Origin: Streptomyces polyasparticus
GTDB lineage: Bacteria; Actinomycetota; Actinomycetes; Streptomycetales; Streptomycetaceae
Reading direction: 5' to 3'
DNA: 64,000 nt
Assembly (NCBI RefSeq): GCF_014493765.1
Contig: NZ_JACTVJ010000001.1
Coordinates: 415,993 to 479,992 of the forward strand
The notes below the pieces were generated by a model. The model searched no databases and was not told the origin of the DNA. It worked only from the letters and a program-made list of their open reading frames with translations. This document shows positions 42,156-51,511 of this stretch, piece by piece. The position numbers and the translations under genes are program-made. Each line of letters begins with the position of its first letter. Position 1 is the stretch's first letter.

Positions 42156-42181
42156 GGAATACCTGGCCCCCCGACCCGGTT
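42156..42181 (+). promoter_or_regulatory. SigR-type promoter of rpmE
   Basis: GGAAT (42156-42160), 18 bases, then GTT (42179-42181) matches the consensus GGAAT-N18-GTT of the thiol-oxidative-stress sigma factor SigR. rpmE is a known SigR target in S. coelicolor, which supports this reading. The promoter lies about 100 bases before the TTG start. Confidence 0.8.
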
Positions 42182-42284
42182 TTGGGAGATACGGCCAGTC
42201 CTGGCAAACTGGTACGTCGGCCCCGGTTCACGCACCCGCATCCCGCGTCTGCGACCCGGCGCCCTCCCGAAACTAGGAGACACC

Positions 42285-42509
42285 TTGAAGCGCGACATCC
42301 ACCCCGAGTACGTCGAGACGCAGGTCAGCTGCACCTGTGGCGCGTCGTTCACCACCCGTAGCACGATCTCCAGCGGCAACATCCGCGCCGAGGTCTGCTC
42401 CGAGTGCCACCCGTTCTACACGGGCAAGCAGAAGATCCTCGACACCGGTGGCCGTGTGGCCCGCTTCGAGGCCCGCTTCGGCAAGGCTGCAGGCTCCGCC
42501 AAGAAGTAG
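42285..42509 (+). CDS. rpmE: Ribosomal protein L31, zinc-binding form
   Basis: A 74-residue L31 of the Cys-containing (C+) type: SCTCGASF and [12 protein letters not shown] hold the zinc ligands. It starts at a TTG with AGGAG five bases upstream, a rare but well-placed start. Zinc-containing L31 is replaced by a Cys-free paralogue under zinc shortage in Streptomyces; the SigR promoter links this copy to thiol stress. Confidence 0.97.
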   Translation: MKRDIHPEYVETQVSCTCGASFTTRSTISSGNIRAEVCSECHPFYTGKQKILDTGGRVARFEARFGKAAGSAKK

Positions 42510-42615
42510 CGAGCCACTGCGCCGGTCCTCGGTCGCTCCTCATGCGGGGGTGACCGGGGCCGGCGTTTTTCTCGTCAGCAGCCCTTCGTTCGTTACGAAA
42601 ACCAGGAGCCCGGAG

Positions 42616-43695
42616 ATGTTCGAGGCGGTCGAGGACCTCATCGGCGAGCACGCCGATCTGGAGAAGCAGCTCGCCGACCCGTCGGTGCACGCGGACCAGG
42701 CCAACGCGCGCAAGCTCAACAAGCGCTATGCCGAACTCACGCCGATCGTGGCCACGTACCGCTCCTGGAAGCAGCTGGGCGAGGACATCGAGACCGCGAA
42801 GGAATACGCGGCCGACGACCCCGACTTCGCGGCCGAGGTCAAGGAGCTGACGCGCGAGCGCGAGGAGACCACCGAGAAGCTGCGCCTTCTCCTGGTCCCG
42901 CGCGACCCGTCGGACGACAAGGACGTGCTGCTCGAGATCAAGGCGGGTGCGGGCGGCGACGAGTCCGCGCTGTTCGCCGGTGACCTGCTGCGCATGTATC
43001 TGCGGTACGCGGAGCGTGTGGGCTGGAAGACCGAGATCATCGACTCCACGGAGTCCGAGCTCGGCGGCTACAAGGACGTCCAGGTCGCCGTGAAGACCAA
43101 GGGCGGCAACGGGGCGACCGAGCCCGGCCAGGGCGTCTGGGCGCGCCTGAAGTACGAGGGCGGGGTGCACCGCGTGCAGCGCGTGCCCGCGACCGAGTCC
43201 CAGGGCCGTATCCACACCTCCGCGGCCGGTGTGCTCGTCACGCCGGAGGCCGAGGAGGTCGACGTCGAGATCAACATGAACGATCTGCGGATCGACGTGT
43301 ACCGCTCGTCGGGCCCCGGCGGCCAGTCCGTCAACACCACGGACTCCGCCGTCCGCATCACCCACGTCCCCACCGGTGTGGTCGCTTCCTGCCAGAACGA
43401 GAAGAGCCAGCTCCAGAACAAGGAGCAGGCCATGCGTATCCTGCGCTCCAGGCTGCTCGCCGCCGCGCAGGAGGAGGCCGAGTCCAAGGCGGCGGACGCC
43501 CGCCGCAGCCAGGTCCGCACCGTGGACCGCTCCGAGAAGATCCGTACGTACAACTTCCCGGAGAACCGCATCTCGGACCACCGGGTGGGCTTCAAGGCGT
43601 ACAACCTGGACCAGGTGCTCGACGGAGACCTCGACGCGATGATCCAGGCCTGTGTCGACGCGGACGCGGCGGCCAAGCTGGCCGACGCCTCGTAA
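42616..43695 (+). CDS. prfA: Peptide chain release factor 1
   Basis: A 359-residue release factor. The GGQ motif that triggers peptide release is in [19 protein letters not shown]. The anticodon-like RF1 tripeptide region is in [12 protein letters not shown], just before [13 protein letters not shown] 42616 has AGGAG ten bases upstream. It is followed by prmC, whose product methylates the GGQ Gln. Confidence 0.97.
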   Translation: MFEAVEDLIGEHADLEKQLADPSVHADQANARKLNKRYAELTPIVATYRSWKQLGEDIETAKEYAADDPDFAAEVKELTREREETTEKLRLLLVPRDPSDDKDVLLEIKAGAGGDESALFAGDLLRMYLRYAERVGWKTEIIDSTESELGGYKDVQVAVKTKGGNGATEPGQGVWARLKYEGGVHRVQRVPATESQGRIHTSAAGVLVTPEAEEVDVEINMNDLRIDVYRSSGPGGQSVNTTDSAVRITHVPTGVVASCQNEKSQLQNKEQAMRILRSRLLAAAQEEAESKAADARRSQVRTVDRSEKIRTYNFPENRISDHRVGFKAYNLDQVLDGDLDAMIQACVDADAAAKLADAS

Positions 43696-43755
43696 CACAC
43701 GAGTTGCCCGGTACGGCCTTCGCGATACGGCTGTGAATCCCAGGAAGGACGGCGC

Positions 43756-44601
43756 GTGAACCTTCTGCTCGCCGAGGTGGCCCAGGCCACCCAGCGACTT
43801 GCCGATGCCGGCGTGCCCTCGCCGCGCTTCGACGCGGAGGAGCTCGCCGCGTACGTGCACGGCGTCAAGCGCGGAGAGCTGCACCACGTCAAGGACGGCG
43901 ACTTCGACGCGCGCTACTGGGAGGTCATCTCCCGTCGCGAGGCCCGCGAACCGCTGCAGCACATCACCGGCCGTGCCTTCTTCCGCTATCTCGAACTGCA
44001 GGTCGGGCCGGGCGTGTTCGTGCCACGGCCCGAGACCGAGTCCGTGGTCGGCTGGGCCATAGACGCCGTACGCGCCATGGACGTGGTCGAGCCGCTGATC
44101 GTGGACCTGTGCACCGGGTCGGGCGCCATCGCGCTCGCCCTCGCACAGGAGGTGCCGCGCTCGCGTGTGCACGCGGTCGAGCTGTCCGAGGACGCGCTCG
44201 TGTGGACCCGTAAGAACGTCGAGGGCTCCCGGGTGGACCTGCGCCAGGGCGACGCCCGTGACGCCTTCCCCGACCTGGACGGCCAGGTCGATCTGGTGAT
44301 CTCCAACCCGCCGTACATCCCGCTCACCGAATGGGAGTATGTGGCGCCCGAGGCACGGGACTACGATCCCGAGCTCGCGCTCTTCTCCGGCGAGGACGGT
44401 CTCGACCTGATCCGCGGGATCGAGCGCACCGCGCACCGGCTCCTGCGTCCGGGCGGTGTCGTCGTCATCGAGCACGCCGACACCCAGGGCGGCCAGGTGC
44501 CGTGGATCTTCACCGAGGAGCGGGGCTGGGCGGACGCCGCCGACCACCCCGACCTCAACAACCGGCCACGTTTCGCCACGGCCCGCAAGGCGATGCCGTG
44601 A
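43756..44601 (+). CDS. prmC: Release factor glutamine methyltransferase
   Basis: A 281-residue class I SAM methyltransferase (HemK/PrmC). The SAM loop VDLCTGSGAIALALA and the catalytic NPPY in VISNPPYIPL are intact; the N-terminal helical domain recognises release factors. GTG 43756 has GGAAGGA eight bases upstream. Its TGA overlaps the ATG of the next small ORF (ATGA). Confidence 0.95.
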   Translation: MNLLLAEVAQATQRLADAGVPSPRFDAEELAAYVHGVKRGELHHVKDGDFDARYWEVISRREAREPLQHITGRAFFRYLELQVGPGVFVPRPETESVVGWAIDAVRAMDVVEPLIVDLCTGSGAIALALAQEVPRSRVHAVELSEDALVWTRKNVEGSRVDLRQGDARDAFPDLDGQVDLVISNPPYIPLTEWEYVAPEARDYDPELALFSGEDGLDLIRGIERTAHRLLRPGGVVVIEHADTQGGQVPWIFTEERGWADAADHPDLNNRPRFATARKAMP

Positions 44602-44681
44602 TGACCGTTCCGCTGGATCCCGCGCGGGATCTTCCGCTCGCATTTCCGCTGAGTACGTACGACGAAGGGGCTGGGGAGTAA
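44601..44681 (+). CDS. Coupled 26-codon mini-ORF between prmC and tsaC
   Basis: The ATG (44601-44603) overlaps the prmC stop as ATGA, and the TAA (44679-44681) overlaps the tsaC start as TAATG. The peptide begins MTVPLDPARDLPLAFPLSTY and ends in an acidic DEGAGE. The last codons, GGGGCTGGGGAG, double as the tsaC ribosome site. It may be a real small protein, or a translated spacer that feeds ribosomes into tsaC. I know no family. Confidence 0.4.
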   Translation: MTVPLDPARDLPLAFPLSTYDEGAGE

Positions 44682-45328
44682 TGGCACGCCGATACGACAC
44701 CAACGACGCGACCGACCGCGCCACCGGCCTGCGCGAGGCCGCGTCCGCCGTGCGCCGCGGCGAGCTGGTCGTGCTGCCCACCGACACCGTGTACGGGATC
44801 GGCGCGGACGCGTTCAGCGCGGAGGCCGTCGTCGATCTGCTCGCCGCCAAGGGCCGTGGCCGCGCCATGCCCACGCCCGTCCTGATCGGCTCCCCGAACA
44901 CCCTGCACGGCTTGGTCACCGACTTCTCGGAGCAGGCCTGGGAGCTCGTCGACGCGTTCTGGCCCGGCGCCCTGACCCTGGTCGCCAAGCACCAGCCGTC
45001 CCTGCAGTGGGACCTCGGGGACACCCGGGGCACCGTCGCGATCCGGATGCCGCTGCACCCGGTCGCCATCGAACTGCTCACCGAGGTCGGCCCGATGGCC
45101 GTCTCCTCGGCGAACCTCAGCGGCCACCCCGCGCCGGAGGACTGCGACGCCGCGCAGGAGATGCTCAGCGACTCGGTCTCCGTGTACCTGGACGGCGGTC
45201 CGACGCCCGGCATCGTGCCGTCCTCGATCGTGGACGTGACCGGCAAGACGCCGGTACTCCTTCGCGCAGGCGCCCTCAGCGCCGAAGAGCTGCGCAAGGT
45301 GGTACCCGACCTCGAGGTGGCGAATTGA
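44681..45328 (+). CDS. tsaC: L-threonylcarbamoyladenylate synthase
   Basis: A 215-residue YrdC/Sua5-domain enzyme making threonylcarbamoyl-AMP for the t6A modification of tRNAs reading ANN codons. VLPTDTVYGIGADAF, the KxR-type basic loop around KGRGRAMPTPVLI, and PMAVSSANLSG are recognisable. No extra Sua5 domain is present. It is joined to prmC and the phosphatase homologue by overlapping start/stop codons. Confidence 0.93.
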   Translation: MARRYDTNDATDRATGLREAASAVRRGELVVLPTDTVYGIGADAFSAEAVVDLLAAKGRGRAMPTPVLIGSPNTLHGLVTDFSEQAWELVDAFWPGALTLVAKHQPSLQWDLGDTRGTVAIRMPLHPVAIELLTEVGPMAVSSANLSGHPAPEDCDAAQEMLSDSVSVYLDGGPTPGIVPSSIVDVTGKTPVLLRAGALSAEELRKVVPDLEVAN

Positions 45329-46023
45329 CGGCCCCACAGGGGCGTGGCATAGCGGCTTCTTCGAGTTTTACGGGATTCTCCGGCCAGAGCTTCTCCGGCC
45401 AGGGCCTCCCGGACCCTGCAGAAACCTTCCGCATCCTCCACGTCAGCACCGGCAACGTGTGCCGCTCGCCGATGACCGAGCGGCTGACACGGCATGCCCT
45501 GACGCACCGGCTCGGCGCCGAGGCGGCGGGCGGCCTCATCGTGGAGAGCGCGGGGACCTGGGGCCACGAAGGGGCTCCGATGGAGGCGAACGCGGCGACC
45601 GTGCTCGGCGAGTTCGGGGCGGACGCCTCGGAGTTCGTCGGCCGTGAGCTGCTCGACGAGCACGTCATCCGGGCCGACCTGGTGCTCACCGCCACGCGTG
45701 ACCACCGTGCGCAGGTCATCTCGATGGGGCACTCGGCCGGTCTGCGGACCTTCACCCTGAAGGAGTTCACCCGTCTCGTACGGGCCATAGATCCGGCGAC
45801 CCTTCCCGACCCACTGGACGAGGGCGTGGTGGAACGTGCCCGCGCGCTCGTGCGTGCGGCCGCGGCTCTACGCGGGTGGCTTCTGGCGCCGTCCATCGAG
45901 GCGGACGAGGTGCACGACCCGTACGGTGCGCCCCTGACGTACTTCCGCTCGGTGGGCGAGGAGATCAATCAGGCGCTTGAGCCTGTGGTGACGGCGCTGA
46001 CGGGGTTGACGGCGCGGGCGTAG
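45325..46023 (+). CDS. Low-molecular-weight protein-tyrosine-phosphatase homologue, nucleophile replaced
   Basis: A 232-residue LMW-PTP-fold protein starting at TTG 45325, which overlaps the tsaC stop (TTGA). In active enzymes the P-loop reads VCxGNxCRSP with the first Cys as nucleophile. Here the codons give HVSTGNVCRSPM, so the first Cys is Ser; the second Cys and Arg remain. The general-acid region LPDPLDEG is present. The first about 35 residues are an added Ser/Gly-rich segment. It is probably inactive as a classic phosphatase, or uses another residue. Confidence 0.85.
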   Translation: MTAPQGRGIAASSSFTGFSGQSFSGQGLPDPAETFRILHVSTGNVCRSPMTERLTRHALTHRLGAEAAGGLIVESAGTWGHEGAPMEANAATVLGEFGADASEFVGRELLDEHVIRADLVLTATRDHRAQVISMGHSAGLRTFTLKEFTRLVRAIDPATLPDPLDEGVVERARALVRAAAALRGWLLAPSIEADEVHDPYGAPLTYFRSVGEEINQALEPVVTALTGLTARA

Positions 46024-46033
46024 GGGCTGGGTT

Positions 46034-46053
46034 GGCCCTACATTGGAAGGGCC
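46034..46053 (+). terminator. Small hairpin before glyA
   Basis: GGCCCT (46034-46039) pairs with AGGGCC (46048-46053) around 8 bases. It follows the phosphatase stop by 11 bases and precedes glyA by 29. Confidence 0.45.
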
Positions 46054-46082
46054 GTCACACCCCACGGGCCCCGGAGCCGCAC

Positions 46083-47348
46083 ATGTCGGTCACCACTGCA
46101 GCCAGCGTCAGCGGATTGTTCGCGGGGATCGACGCCCTGCGACGGCAGGACCCCGAACTCGCCGAGATCCTGCTCGGCGAGCTGGAGCGCCAGAGCGGCG
46201 GACTCCAGTTGATCGCCGCCGAGAACTTCACCTCGCCCGCCGTGCTCACCGCGCTCGGCTCACCGCTCGCCAACAAGTACGCCGAGGGATACCCAGGCGC
46301 CCGTCACCACGGCGGCTGCGAGCTGGTGGACGTCGCCGAGCGGATCGCCGTGGACCGGGCGAAGGCCCTGTTCGGCGCCGAGCACGCGAACGTGCAGGCC
46401 CACTCGGGCTCCTCGGCCGTACTCGCCGCCTATGCCGCGCTCCTCCGCCCCGGCGACAAGGTGCTCGCCATGGGCCTGCCGCACGGCGGCCACCTCACCC
46501 ACGGTTCGCCGGCGAACTTCTCCGGCCGCTGGTTCGACTTCGTCGGATACGGCGTGGACGAGGAGAGCGGGCTGCTCGACTACGAGCGGGTCCGTGAACT
46601 CGCCGTCACCCACCGGCCCAAGGCGATCGTCTGCGGATCCATCTCGTACCCCCGCCATCTCGACTACGCGGCCTTCCGGGAGATCGCCGACGAGGTGGGC
46701 GCGTACCTGATCGCCGACGCCGCGCACCCCATCGGGCTCGTCGCCGGGGGAGCGGCGCCCAACCCCCTGCCGTACGCGGACATCGTCTGTGCCACCACGC
46801 ACAAGGTCCTGCGCGGTCCGCGCGGCGGCATGCTCCTGTGCGGCGGGGAGCTGGCCGAGCGCGTCGACCGTGCGGTGTTCCCGTTCACGCAGGGCGGCGC
46901 GCAGATGCACACCATCGCGGCGAAGGCCGTCGCGTTCGGCGAGGCGGCAACACCGGCGTTCACCGCGTACGCCCATCAGGTGGTCGCGAACGCCCGGGTG
47001 CTCGCCGAGTGTCTGGCCGCCGAGGGCTTCGCGGTCACCACCGGCGGTACGGACACCCACCTCGTGATCGCCGACCCGGCCCCGCTCGGCCTGGACGCCA
47101 AAGCGGCCCGCGGGCTGCTCGCCGGCGCGGGCATCGTCCTCGACACCTGTGCGCTGCCTCACGGCGAGGTACGCGGCCTGCGCCTGGGCACGGCGGCCGT
47201 CACCACCCAGGGCATGGGCGAGGCGGAGATGGCCCGGATCGCCGGCTTCTTCGGCGCCGCACTGCGCGGAACCCAGGAACCGCAAGGGCGCTCCGTACGC
47301 GAAGAAGTGCGGGAACTGGTGCGAAGGTTTCCGCCGTATACCGGCTAG
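46083..47348 (+). CDS. glyA: Serine hydroxymethyltransferase
   Basis: A 421-residue PLP enzyme converting serine and tetrahydrofolate to glycine and methylene-tetrahydrofolate. LIAAENFTSPAVL, YPGARHHGGCELVD, the PLP Lys region CATTHKVLRGPRGGM and HLVIADPAPLGLDAK are visible. The usual DMAHxAGLVA reads DAAHPIGLVAGG. ATG 46083 has CGGAG six bases upstream. Streptomyces often encodes a second copy elsewhere. Confidence 0.93.
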   Translation: MSVTTAASVSGLFAGIDALRRQDPELAEILLGELERQSGGLQLIAAENFTSPAVLTALGSPLANKYAEGYPGARHHGGCELVDVAERIAVDRAKALFGAEHANVQAHSGSSAVLAAYAALLRPGDKVLAMGLPHGGHLTHGSPANFSGRWFDFVGYGVDEESGLLDYERVRELAVTHRPKAIVCGSISYPRHLDYAAFREIADEVGAYLIADAAHPIGLVAGGAAPNPLPYADIVCATTHKVLRGPRGGMLLCGGELAERVDRAVFPFTQGGAQMHTIAAKAVAFGEAATPAFTAYAHQVVANARVLAECLAAEGFAVTTGGTDTHLVIADPAPLGLDAKAARGLLAGAGIVLDTCALPHGEVRGLRLGTAAVTTQGMGEAEMARIAGFFGAALRGTQEPQGRSVREEVRELVRRFPPYTG

Positions 47349-47477
47349 TACGGGGTAGACGCCGGGGCAGTCACAGTGAAGCGTGCAACCATCGTCGCTA
47401 CCCGAAAGTCCCCAACCATATGCGCGCAAAGCTAGGGTGTGGGGCTGAGATGGCCAGCGATACCTGTGGGGAAGCCC

Positions 47478-48788
47478 GTGCGTGAATATTTGCTGACGCT
47501 CTGCGTCACGGCCGCGGTGACCTATCTGCTGACCGGGCCGGTGCGGAAGTTCGCCATCGTCGCCGGCGCGATGCCCGCCGTCCGTGCACGCGACGTGCAC
47601 CGCGAACCGACGCCGCGGCTCGGCGGTATCGCCATGTTCTTCGGCCTGTGCGCGGGCCTCCTGGTCGCGGACCACCTGGAGAACCTGAACGAGGTCTTCG
47701 AGAACTCCAATGAGCCCAGGGCCCTGCTCTCCGGCGCGGCCCTGATCTGGCTGATCGGTGTCCTCGACGACAAGTTCGAGATCGACGCCCTGATCAAGCT
47801 GGGCGCCCAGATGATCGCCGCCGGCGTGATGGTCATGCAGGGTCTGACCATCCTGTGGCTGCCCATCCCCGGTATCGGCTCGGTCTCGCTGACCCAGTGG
47901 CAGGGCACGCTGCTCACGGTGGCCCTGGTCGTGATCACCATCAACGCCGTCAACTTCGTGGACGGCCTCGACGGACTCGCGGCCGGCATGGTCTGCATCG
48001 CGACCACCGCGTTCTTCATGTACGCGTATCGCATGTGGTACGGCTACGGCATCGAGGCCGCCGCGCCCGCCACGCTCTTCGCCGCGATCCTCATGGGCAT
48101 GTGCCTGGGCTTCCTGCCGCACAACATGCATCCCGCCCGGATCTTCATGGGCGACTCCGGCTCCATGCTCATCGGGCTCGTCCTCGCCGCTGGTGCGATC
48201 TCGATCACCGGTCAGGTCGACCCGGACCTCCTCCACGGCTCCGCGGGCTCCGAGCGCGAGGCGGTGCACCAGATGGTGCCCGTCTACATCCCGCTCCTGC
48301 TGCCGCTCACGATCATCGCGGTGCCGATGGCCGACCTGGTGCTCGCGATCGTCCGGCGGACGTGGAACGGCCAGTCGCCGTTCGCCGCCGACCGCGGACA
48401 TCTGCACCACCGGCTCCTGGAGATCGGACATTCGCACAGCCGCGCGGTCCTGATCATGTACTTCTGGTCGGCGCTCATCGCCTTCGGTGCGGTCCTGTAC
48501 TCCGTTCACTCGGCGTCCATGTGGATTGTCCTGGCGATCGTGGCACTGAGCGCAGTCGGTCTCGTGCTGCTCCTGCTGCCGCGCTTCACGCCGCACACCC
48601 CGCGCTGGGCCGAGCGCTTCGTGCCGCCGCGCTACCGCCGTCGCAGGGCCGGTTCCGTCGTGTACGAGAGCGAACCGCCGGCGGCCGAGGAGGAGCCCCG
48701 CACGCCCGTGGCCGCGGGCGTGGGCCGGGTCAACGGGGCGACGGCGGTGGGCGAACGCTCCCGTTTCCGGGACCGCCTGCGTACCTGA
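47478..48788 (+). CDS. WecA/TagO-type undecaprenyl-phosphate sugar-1-phosphate transferase
   Basis: A 436-residue polytopic protein with about 11 helices that loads a sugar-1-phosphate onto undecaprenyl phosphate. The acidic motifs LIWLIGVLDDKFEID, NFVDGLDGLAAG and IFMGDSGSMLIGL, and the His motif RGHLHHRLLEIGHS, are all present. The C-terminal about 65 residues are a cytoplasmic tail. GTG 47478 is chosen for GGGGAAG three bases upstream. It starts synthesis of a wall polymer that LCP proteins may attach. Confidence 0.92.
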   Translation: MREYLLTLCVTAAVTYLLTGPVRKFAIVAGAMPAVRARDVHREPTPRLGGIAMFFGLCAGLLVADHLENLNEVFENSNEPRALLSGAALIWLIGVLDDKFEIDALIKLGAQMIAAGVMVMQGLTILWLPIPGIGSVSLTQWQGTLLTVALVVITINAVNFVDGLDGLAAGMVCIATTAFFMYAYRMWYGYGIEAAAPATLFAAILMGMCLGFLPHNMHPARIFMGDSGSMLIGLVLAAGAISITGQVDPDLLHGSAGSEREAVHQMVPVYIPLLLPLTIIAVPMADLVLAIVRRTWNGQSPFAADRGHLHHRLLEIGHSHSRAVLIMYFWSALIAFGAVLYSVHSASMWIVLAIVALSAVGLVLLLLPRFTPHTPRWAERFVPPRYRRRRAGSVVYESEPPAAEEEPRTPVAAGVGRVNGATAVGERSRFRDRLRT

Positions 48789-49106
48789 GGCACCGCCTGT
48801 CCCTGCGTAGGGAATCCCACACTCCGGCCTCAGAAGTCACAGCAAAACGGTCTTGGAAATGCGCGCAATAACAGACATAGGGCTCAAAGTCCCGCCCAGA
48901 CGCGCGCATTAGCTCTCATGTGTGACGGCCAGCACACTTCGCAGGTAAAGACCTCATCAAATAGTTTGTGATACGGTTCACGAGATCCCGGGGTAGAGCC
49001 GAAAGACCGTAGTGCGACGGTCTGTTGGCCAAAAGCTCGACCGTTGCCCGGGTCTACGCTCGACCATGACGACACTCGTCCCCAGCAAGTAAGCGGAGCT
49101 GCCGCC
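48789..49106 (+). promoter_or_regulatory. Upstream region of the atp operon
   Basis: 318 bases without a gene and AT-richer than its surroundings around 48840-48980, so the main atp promoter is expected here. TTGTGA near 48966 and TACGCT near 49053 are possible boxes but do not form a convincing pair. A hairpin GACCGT (49005-49010) / ACGGTC (49017-49022) is in the leader. Confidence 0.45.
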
Positions 49107-49544
49107 ATGCCGTCTCTCGACGCACGCATCCTCCTGCCCATCGCCGTTCCTACCGCCGCCGCCGGTGCTGTCACCGCTGTGGTCGGCGCTGTGATCGACG
49201 GTGGTACGGGAGCGCTCGGCGGTGTCATCGGCGCGGCTGTGGTGATCGTCTTCATGGGCGCCGGAATTCTCGGCCTGCAGTACACGGCCAAACACTGGCC
49301 AAGTCTGTTCCAGGCCATGGGACTTGCGCTCTACACGTTCCTGCTGCTTGTGCTGTTCGTCTTCGTGGCCGTCTTCAAGGACACCACGGCGTTCAATCCC
49401 AAAGTCTTCGCCGCCGCGATCATCGTCTGCACGGTGGCCTGGGTGGTGTCGATGGCCTTCGCACACAAGAAGGCCAAGATCTTCTACATCGACCCGGACT
49501 CTTCCGAGTCCGAGAAGAGCGAGAAGACGGGCTCTTCCTCGTGA
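49107..49544 (+). CDS. atpI: ATP synthase protein I
   Basis: A 145-residue membrane protein with about four helices and a Ser/Glu/Lys-rich C-terminus, at the place of atpI, the first gene of Streptomyces atp operons. AtpI helps assemble the c-ring. The ATG has CGGAG eight bases upstream. A 225-base gap, with a TGCTATCGT sequence that could be a secondary -10 box near 49580, separates it from atpB. Confidence 0.78.
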   Translation: MPSLDARILLPIAVPTAAAGAVTAVVGAVIDGGTGALGGVIGAAVVIVFMGAGILGLQYTAKHWPSLFQAMGLALYTFLLLVLFVFVAVFKDTTAFNPKVFAAAIIVCTVAWVVSMAFAHKKAKIFYIDPDSSESEKSEKTGSSS

Positions 49545-49769
49545 GGGGTAGGGCCGGGATAAAGACCCGTCGCAGACCCTGCTATCGTCCGGTGCCAACT
49601 GCGGCACTGCGGGCGCGGGCAATTGAGCTGACGCCTGTTCCATCGCGAGGCTCAACGCCTGATTGCCGCCCCCACATCCGAAACACCAGTCCGGTGCCGA
49701 CTCGCGGCTGCGCGCCGCGCCGACACAACGAGGTTGCCGTACCTATGCGTCACGCCGAAGGAGCCCGCG

Positions 49770-50588
49770 GTGAGTGCTGACAACGCCCAGCTCGCCTTTG
49801 ACTGGAGCTGTCGGATCATGTCCGACAACGGGTGCGGCTTCCCGGCGCCGGGTCTCCACTCGTTTCTCTTCAAGCCGATCTTCACGATCGGCGGGTTCGA
49901 GTTCAACAAGATCATGCTGCTGGCGCTGCTCAGCACGCTCGTGGTCGTCACGTTCTTCACCTTGGCGTTCGGCAAGGCGAAGGTCGTGCCCGGCAAGCTC
50001 CAGCTGCTCGGCGAGATGGGTTACGACTTCGTCCGCCGCGGCATCGTCTACGAGACCCTCGGCAAGAAGGAGGGCGAGCGCTTCGTCCCCCTGATGGTCT
50101 CGCTCTTCTTCTTCATCTGGATCATGAACATCTGGTCCGTGATCCCGCTGGCGCAGTTCCCGGTCGCGGCCAGCATCGCGTACCCGGCGGTCCTCGCGGC
50201 CATCGTGTACCTGGTGTGGGTCCCGCTGACCTTCAAGCGCCACGGTTTCGTGGGTGGTTGGAAGAACGTCACGGGCTACGACCCGTCGCTCGGCCCCATC
50301 AAGTGGCTGGTCTCGTTCATCGAGTTCTTCTCGAACCTGCTTGTGCGCCCGTTCACGCACGCGGTCCGACTCTTCGCCAACATGTTCGCCGGCCACCTGA
50401 TGCTGGTGATGTTCACCGTCGCCTCCTGGTACCTCCTGAACAGCTGGCTCATCCCCGCCGCCGGCGTCTCCTTCATCATGACGATGGGGATGATCGTCTT
50501 CGAGCTTTTCGTGCAGGCCGTCCAGGCGTACGTCTTCGTGCTCCTCGCCTGCTCGTACATCCAGGGCGCCGTCTCCGAACACCACTGA
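49770..50588 (+). CDS. atpB: F1Fo ATP synthase subunit a
   Basis: A 272-residue membrane subunit forming the proton half-channels. The essential Arg is in LVRPFTHAVRLFANMFAGH, and the last helices include FELFVQAVQAYVFVLLACSY. GTG 49770 has AAGGAG six bases upstream. Confidence 0.97.
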   Translation: MSADNAQLAFDWSCRIMSDNGCGFPAPGLHSFLFKPIFTIGGFEFNKIMLLALLSTLVVVTFFTLAFGKAKVVPGKLQLLGEMGYDFVRRGIVYETLGKKEGERFVPLMVSLFFFIWIMNIWSVIPLAQFPVAASIAYPAVLAAIVYLVWVPLTFKRHGFVGGWKNVTGYDPSLGPIKWLVSFIEFFSNLLVRPFTHAVRLFANMFAGHLMLVMFTVASWYLLNSWLIPAAGVSFIMTMGMIVFELFVQAVQAYVFVLLACSYIQGAVSEHH

Positions 50589-50612
50589 GTCAGCCCCGCC
50601 CCAACCCCCTAA

Positions 50613-50909
<297 letters not shown>

Positions 50910-50950
50910 TCGCCGTAGCCGAATAGCCACATCCGACGAAAGGCACTGAA

Positions 50951-51511
50951 GTGATCGCCACCCTTGTGCAGCTGGCTGCGGAAGGCGGGCACGCGGAAGA
51001 GCAGAACCCGCTCATCCCGCCCGGCCCCGAGCTGCTCGTCGGCACCCTTGCCTTCGCCATCGTCTTCTTCTTCTTCTGGAAGAAGCTCCTCCCGAACATC
51101 AACAAGGTTCTGGAAGAGCGCCGCGAGAAGATCGAGGGCGGCATCGAGAACGCCGAGGCCATGCAGGCCGAGGCCCAGTCCGTTCTCGAGCAGTACAAGG
51201 CCCAGCTCGCCGAGGCCCGTCACGAGGCCGCGCGTCTGCGCCAGGAGGCGCAGGAGCAGGGTGCCCAGCTCATCGCCGAGATGCGGGCGGAAGGCCAGCG
51301 GCAGCGCGAGGAGATCGTCGCCGCCGGTCACGCCCAGATCGAGGCAGACCGCAAGGCCGCCGCGTCCGCGCTGCGCCAGGACGTCGGCACCCTTGCCACG
51401 ACCCTGGCCGGCAAGCTCGTCGGCGAGTCCCTGGACGACCACGCTCGTCAGAGCCGCGTGATCGACCGCTTCCTCGACGAGCTCGAGGAGAAGGCCGAGG
51501 CGACTCGATGA
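50951..51511 (+). CDS. atpF: F1Fo ATP synthase subunit b
   Basis: A 186-residue stator subunit with one N-terminal membrane helix (FAIVFFFFWKKLLPN) and a long charged coiled coil. GTG start; the stop overlaps the atpH ATG (ATGA). Confidence 0.96.
   Translation: MIATLVQLAAEGGHAEEQNPLIPPGPELLVGTLAFAIVFFFFWKKLLPNINKVLEERREKIEGGIENAEAMQAEAQSVLEQYKAQLAEARHEAARLRQEAQEQGAQLIAEMRAEGQRQREEIVAAGHAQIEADRKAAASALRQDVGTLATTLAGKLVGESLDDHARQSRVIDRFLDELEEKAEATR

Noticed and set aside
42349-45732. Very long open frame antisense to prfA, prmC and tsaC
   Set aside because: It mirrors the third-base GC bias of genes on the other strand, has no ribosome site and shows no family motif.
46024-46082. Glycine riboswitch before glyA
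   Set aside because: Only 59 bases with one small hairpin; far too short.
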